From Clostridia bacterium (GTDB lineage: Bacteria; Bacillota_A; Clostridia; Christensenellales; CAG-138): a DNA stretch of 8,600 nt. Positions 5,214 through 8,600 of this stretch are shown piece after piece. The stretch spans positions 1-8,600 of the forward strand of contig JAFUDD010000218.1 of NCBI GenBank assembly GCA_017459315.1. The letters are read 5' to 3'. A program made the position numbers and the translations under genes. A model generated the notes under the pieces. It worked only from the letters and a program-made list of their open reading frames with translations. It was not told where the DNA came from and made no database searches. Position 1 is the stretch's first letter, and the number at the start of each line of letters is the position of its first letter.

Positions 5214-5250
5214 TATCAACGGTGAAAATATCGCCTTACACGGCCTGCCT

Positions 5251-5300
5251 TTTCAAACGAAATCATTTCCGGGTATTTCAAGCGAAACCGTTTCCGGGTA
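5251..5300. repeat. Two tandem 25-bp repeats, each with an 11-bp dyad, upstream of tex
   Basis: Units 5251-5275 and 5276-5300 are exactly adjacent and identical at 22 of 25 positions. Each contains an 11-bp palindrome, GAAATCATTTC (5259-5269) or GAAACCGTTTC (5284-5294). Two of the three differences are a T-to-C and an A-to-G at symmetric positions, so the dyad is kept in both. The second unit ends just upstream of the tex -10 element. This is what a pair of operators for a dimeric repressor or activator looks like. Regulator unknown. Confidence 0.6.
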
Positions 5301-5318
5301 GCTTTTCAACAAAAAATA

Positions 5319-5327
5319 TGATACAAT
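5319..5327 (+). promoter_or_regulatory. Extended -10 promoter of tex
   Basis: TGATACAAT is a TGn extended -10 with TACAAT (5322-5327). The -35 region, TAGCTT at 5299-5304, has the right 17-base spacing but is weak, which is normal for extended -10 promoters. Transcription would start near 5334. Confidence 0.5.
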
Positions 5328-5335
5328 AATGCGGA

Positions 5336-5351
5336 CGCCGCGTTTGCGGCG
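5336..5351 (+). other. Short G+C-rich hairpin at the 5' end of the tex transcript
   Basis: CGCCGC-GTTT-GCGGCG is a perfect 6-bp stem with a 4-base loop, starting only 1-3 bases after the predicted transcription start. There is no T-run, so it is not a terminator. Hairpins at a transcript's 5' end commonly protect against 5'-end decay; that role is inferred here. Confidence 0.45.
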
Positions 5352-5382
5352 AACGGAGACTGGATAATAAGGAATGAACAAC

Positions 5383-7533
5383 ATGCATGACCCGATGATT
5401 ACAACCATAGCAAAGGATCTGTCGCTGAAGCCCGAGCAGGTCAAGGCGGCGGTGGAGCTGTTAGACGCCGGCAACACGATCCCGTTTATCGCGCGTTATC
5501 GCAAGGAGGCAACCGGCTCGCTCGACGATCAGGTGCTGCGAAGCCTTTCCGAACAGCTCGATAAGCTGCGCGGTCTGCAAAAGCGGCGCGACGAAATCAC
5601 CAAGGCGCTGACCGAGCAGGGCGTTTTAACGCCGGAGCTGACAAACAAGATCGCGCGGGCGGCGACGCTGTCCGAACTGGAGGATCTTTACCGTCCCTAC
5701 CGACCGAAGCGCCGTACGCGCGCAAGCGTCGCCAAGGAGCGCGGACTGCTGCCGCTTGCGACGTGGCTGATCCGGCAGCCCGAGACCGGCGATCCGCTTG
5801 TGAAGGCGCAGGCGTTCGTCAACCCCGAAAAGGAAGTCCCGGACGCGGAAGCGGCGCTGGCCGGCGCGCGCGACATCATTGCCGAGGCCGTCAGCGACGA
5901 GGCGTCGCTGCGGAAGACGCTGCGCTTGCTCCTGCGGCGTGAGGGCGTGGTCGTCACCAAGGCGGCCAAGACCGAGGACAGCGTCTATGCGAACTACTAT
6001 GATTTTTCCGAGCCGGTTCGCAGCATACAGGGTCACCGCATTCTGGCGATCAACCGCGGCGAGCGCGAGGAATATTTGAAGGTCACGGTGGAAGCGCCGG
6101 AGCAGCGATGCAAAAACACGATCTACGGGATGTTCGTCAACGGCAGCGGCCCCGCTTCCAAGCAGGTCGAGCTGGCGTGTGACGACGCGTGGACACGGCT
6201 GCTGTACCCGTCGCTGGAGCGGGAGATCCGCAACGAGCTGACCGATCGCGCGAACGAAAGCGCGATCAAGGTGTTTTCGGAAAACCTGCATCAGCTTTTG
6301 ATGCAGCCGCCGATCCGCGGCAAGGTTACGCTCGGCGTCGATCCCGGCTTCCGCACCGGCTGCAAGCTGGCGGTCGTGGATGAGAACGGCAAGGTGCTCG
6401 ATACCGGCGTCGGGCACTTCACGCTGCCCGGCAACGAGGCGGGCAAGGCTGCGGCGGCGCGGCTGATCAAGAAGTTTGTGAGCGACTATGGCGTCACGGC
6501 GATTGCGATCGGCAACGGCACCGCAAGCCGCGAGAGCGAGCAGTTCATCGTAAACCTTTTGCCCGAACTGCCCGGCGTTGCATATATGATCGTCAGCGAA
6601 GCGGGCGCGTCGGTGTATTCGGCAAGCAAGCTCGGCGCGGAGGAGTTTCCGGACTTCGACGCCACGCAGCGCAGCGCGGTTTCGATCGCGCGGCGGATGC
6701 AGGATCCGCTGGCGGAGCTTGTCAAGATCGAGCCGAAGGCGATCGGCGTCGGGCAGTATCAGCATGATCTGAAACAGAACGAGCTTTCCGCTGCGCTCGA
6801 CGGCGTGGTGGAGCAGTGCGTGAACGGCGTCGGCGTGGAGGTGTCCACGGCGTCCGCGGCGCTGCTGTCGCACGTTGCGGGCATCGGCCCGGCGCTCGCC
6901 AAGAATATCGTGGCTTACCGTGAGGAAAACGGGATCGCCTCCCGTGCGGAGCTGAAAAAGGTGCCGAAGCTCGGCCCGAAGGCGTTCGAGCAGTGCGCAG
7001 GCTTCTTGCGCGTACGCGACAGCAAGAATCCGCTCGATGCGACCGCCGTACACCCCGAAAGCTACGACGCCGCCAAGACGGTGCTGACGAAGCTCGGCTA
7101 TCAAAGCAAGGATGTAAAGGGCGGCATTGCGGACGTTAACCGCCGCGCGGAAGCCTATGGACTTGAAAAGCTCGCCGCTGAAGCGAGCGTCGGCATGCCG
7201 ACACTTCGGGACATCCTTTCCGAACTGCAAAAGCCCGGACGCGACCCGCGTGACGATCTGCCCAAGCCCGTGCTTCGCACCGACGTTTTGGACATGAAGG
7301 ACCTCAAGCCCGGCATGGAACTGACCGGCACGGTCCGCAATGTGATCGACTTCGGCGCTTTCATCGACATTGGCGTGCAACAGGACGGACTTGTGCATAT
7401 TTCGCACATGTCCGACAAGTACATCCGTCATCCGTCCGAGGTCGTCAAGGTCGGCGATGTCGTGACCGTATGGGTGCTCAGCGTGGACGAAAAGAAAAAG
7501 CGCATCGCCTTGACTATGAAGAAAAACGGATAG
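5383..7533 (+). CDS. tex: Tex-family RNA-binding transcription accessory protein
   Basis: This is a full-length Tex protein, 716 residues from the chosen start and close to the usual family length. Domains in order: helical N-terminal region with IPFIARYRKEATGSLDD and the LEDLYRPYRPKRRTR segment (residues about 30-115); YqgF/RNase H-like domain beginning TLGVDPGFRTGCKLAVVD (about 317-445); helix-hairpin-helix region with HVAGIGPALAKNIVAYRE and KKVPKLGPKAFEQCAGFLR (about 495-545); and a C-terminal S1 RNA-binding domain, LKPGMELTGTVRNVIDFGAF to KKRIALTMKK (about 640-714). Tex binds nucleic acid and influences transcription and, in some species, toxin expression; it is cytoplasmic. ATG at 5383 is preferred because AAGGA lies 9 bases before it; the upstream in-frame ATG at 5374 directly abuts that site. 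Codons are strongly G/C-ending, unlike the A+T-rich flanks. No clear terminator follows. Confidence 0.97.
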   Translation: MHDPMITTIAKDLSLKPEQVKAAVELLDAGNTIPFIARYRKEATGSLDDQVLRSLSEQLDKLRGLQKRRDEITKALTEQGVLTPELTNKIARAATLSELEDLYRPYRPKRRTRASVAKERGLLPLATWLIRQPETGDPLVKAQAFVNPEKEVPDAEAALAGARDIIAEAVSDEASLRKTLRLLLRREGVVVTKAAKTEDSVYANYYDFSEPVRSIQGHRILAINRGEREEYLKVTVEAPEQRCKNTIYGMFVNGSGPASKQVELACDDAWTRLLYPSLEREIRNELTDRANESAIKVFSENLHQLLMQPPIRGKVTLGVDPGFRTGCKLAVVDENGKVLDTGVGHFTLPGNEAGKAAAARLIKKFVSDYGVTAIAIGNGTASRESEQFIVNLLPELPGVAYMIVSEAGASVYSASKLGAEEFPDFDATQRSAVSIARRMQDPLAELVKIEPKAIGVGQYQHDLKQNELSAALDGVVEQCVNGVGVEVSTASAALLSHVAGIGPALAKNIVAYREENGIASRAELKKVPKLGPKAFEQCAGFLRVRDSKNPLDATAVHPESYDAAKTVLTKLGYQSKDVKGGIADVNRRAEAYGLEKLAAEASVGMPTLRDILSELQKPGRDPRDDLPKPVLRTDVLDMKDLKPGMELTGTVRNVIDFGAFIDIGVQQDGLVHISHMSDKYIRHPSEVVKVGDVVTVWVLSVDEKKKRIALTMKKNG

Positions 7534-7841
7534 GCTTTGACAGCCCTCCGCTTATATCCAAAATGCAACAGTATTTCAATGACCCTGCGCCGCCATCATG
7601 GACAGCAAATCAAGATAGAATTTGCGAACAGCATGACGGCGCACAGTTCGTCCTGCAAATACATGTGATCGCCGTTTACTTTAGGGAATATATCCCATAC
7701 GCCCGGCGTAATATGCATTTTGTCCAAGGGAGCGTGTTGCCGGAGCGGACGAACGGCTTGCCGGACGAAGAATGAGCGTCGGAACCCGTCCGATCCTGTT
7801 TGTTTGCACAAGCAAATCTTTATTCGGCCTTAAGCGTATTG
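7534..7841. other. Convergent gap between tex and the patatin gene
   Basis: About 308 bases separate the converging genes. I find no strong rho-independent terminator for either. The only candidate is TTTGC-ACAA-GCAAA (7803-7816), a weak 5-bp stem followed on the plus strand by TCTTTATT. The stretch holds a possible frameshifted minus-strand remnant at 7576-7718. A longer minus-strand frame from 7811 and a plus-strand frame that crosses the tex stop lack SD sequences and recognisable protein. Confidence 0.45.
7576..7718 (-). pseudogene. Possible frameshifted coding remnant
   Basis: On the minus strand the frame from ATG 7716-7718 reads MHITPGVWDIFPKVNGDHMY and LQDELCAVML, then degenerates to a stop at 7596-7598. 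A neighbouring frame takes over at about the same place with RKFYLDLLSMMAAQGH and stops at 7576-7578. The two together read like one protein C-terminus interrupted by a frameshift. There is no SD before the ATG. I cannot assign a family, and a chance reading is possible. Confidence 0.27.
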
Positions 7842-8600
7842 TCACAAAGCGGCTTCACTTTTCTGCCCTTGCGCTAAAAAGGCTTTCACCTCGGGCAGCA
7901 ACCGGGCGGCTTCCTTTCTTCCGATCTGATAGACCCGCTCCAGCTCCGCCGGGTTCTTTTCCGTGCGGTGGATTCCAAGTGCCTCCGGGGGACGGATAAC
8001 CAGCATGTCTCCGGCGGCCTCCCGCGCGTCCAGCTCGTCCATCTGGCGATTATAACGGAGGTGCCGTACCGACATGGCCTCCGCGGCCTTTGGATACCGA
8101 TGGAGAAAGACGCGCAGCAGCGGCGCCGTATGGCTTTTCTTTTTCCGATAACCCGCAGGCTGCGTCAGGATGACGACGTTTCTGTCATAGCCCCTTTGCT
8201 CCATGCAGCGGTAAGGGACGGAGTCGGTCATGCCGCCGTCCAACAGACGGTGTTTTCCGATGGGAACCGGCTGAGACACCAGGGGCATGGAGGCGGAGGC
8301 CTGCATCCACTTGAGATCGGTTTCGCCTCCGTCCGCGCAGTTGTGGTAGATTGTCCTTCCGGTCACAATATCGGTGGCGCCCACATAGAACGACATGGGG
8401 TTTTGGCGAAAGGCCTCCCGGTCAAAGGGATCCAGCTTGTCCGGAAGCTCATGATAGCAGAACTCCGCGCCATACAGGTCGCCGGTTTTCAGCAGGGATC
8501 GAAAGCTGCAATAACGGGGATCTCCGGCGTATTGCTTGTTGTAGCGAATGGCCCGCCCGATCTGACGGGATTTATAATTGCAGCCGAAGACCGCGCCTGC
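7842..8600 (-). CDS. Patatin-like phospholipase (RssA-type), C-terminal 252 residues
   Basis: The frame is open from the right edge to the stop at 7842-7844. The visible part starts AGAVFGCNYKSRQIGRAIRY and continues ...KTGDLYGAEFCYHELPDKLD, typical of bacterial patatin-family proteins. In these the sequence is G-x-S-A-G-A, so the nucleophilic serine should be encoded just outside the window. The partner aspartate is present in L-L-D121-G-G-M-T-D. Patatins use this Ser-Asp dyad to hydrolyse acyl esters of lipids. No membrane segment is seen in the visible part. The C-terminal region (about 150-250) is rich in Arg, Glu and Lys. It converges on tex. The assignment is secure; the start, the full nucleophile elbow and the substrate cannot be seen. 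Confidence 0.9.
   Translation of the reverse strand, partial: AGAVFGCNYKSRQIGRAIRYNKQYAGDPRYCSFRSLLKTGDLYGAEFCYHELPDKLDPFDREAFRQNPMSFYVGATDIVTGRTIYHNCADGGETDLKWMQASASMPLVSQPVPIGKHRLLDGGMTDSVPYRCMEQRGYDRNVVILTQPAGYRKKKSHTAPLLRVFLHRYPKAAEAMSVRHLRYNRQMDELDAREAAGDMLVIRPPEALGIHRTEKNPAELERVYQIGRKEAARLLPEVKAFLAQGQKSEAAL

Noticed and set aside
5626..7431. A 601-codon open frame on the minus strand opposite tex
   Set aside because: It is a shadow of the G+C-rich codon pattern of tex: the composition is Arg/Ala/His/Leu-heavy, there is no SD, and no domain is recognisable, while the plus frame is a complete Tex protein.

Overview
The window looks like chromosomal DNA of a Gram-positive member of the Clostridia (Bacillota), probably gut-type. 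This rests on purine-rich Shine-Dalgarno (SD) sequences, sigma-A-type promoters, a LytTR/DUF3021 gene pair, a Tex protein, and BltD-like and DUF1062 proteins typical of that group. The tex gene is visibly rich in G+C. The left end (1-700) and the leader regions are more A+T rich. The species cannot be named from the sequence.

Layout, left to right. (1) 1-123, minus: the first 41 codons of an acyltransferase-3 membrane protein, running off the left edge. (2) 124-705: no convincing gene; decayed-looking coding fragments and three copies of a 15-bp direct repeat at about 30-bp spacing. (3) 706-3962, minus: a cluster read in the order leader, GNAT-serine beta-lactamase-like fusion (2180-3670), short zinc-ribbon DUF1062 protein (1659-2021), tandem double-GNAT acetyltransferase (706-1569). 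(4) 4017-4981, minus: LytTR DNA-binding regulator and four-helix DUF3021 membrane protein, tightly coupled behind a good promoter. (5) 5071-5373: an orphan minus-strand terminator and the tex promoter region, with two tandem 25-bp dyad repeats. (6) 5383-7533, plus: tex. (7) 7534-7841: convergent gap with a possible frameshifted remnant. (8) 7842-8600, minus: a patatin-like phospholipase cut by the right edge just after its expected catalytic serine.

The most interesting part is the control architecture of the minus-strand cluster. The fusion gene sits behind its own promoter (3934-3962), a 21-codon leader ORF that starts almost at the predicted transcript 5' end, a 16-bp perfect palindrome, and a terminator-like hairpin with a T-rich tail. 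The next gene, DUF1062, sits behind a second leader ORF of 9 codons with a strong SD, followed by mutually exclusive hairpins and an arm that can cover the gene's own SD. Both layouts resemble ribosome-mediated attenuators of antibiotic-response genes. Function, ligand and stalling are inference only. The three proteins (two with acetyltransferase domains, one fused to a serine hydrolase of the beta-lactamase/PBP fold) would fit a small-molecule modification or resistance role, but no substrate can be read from the sequence.
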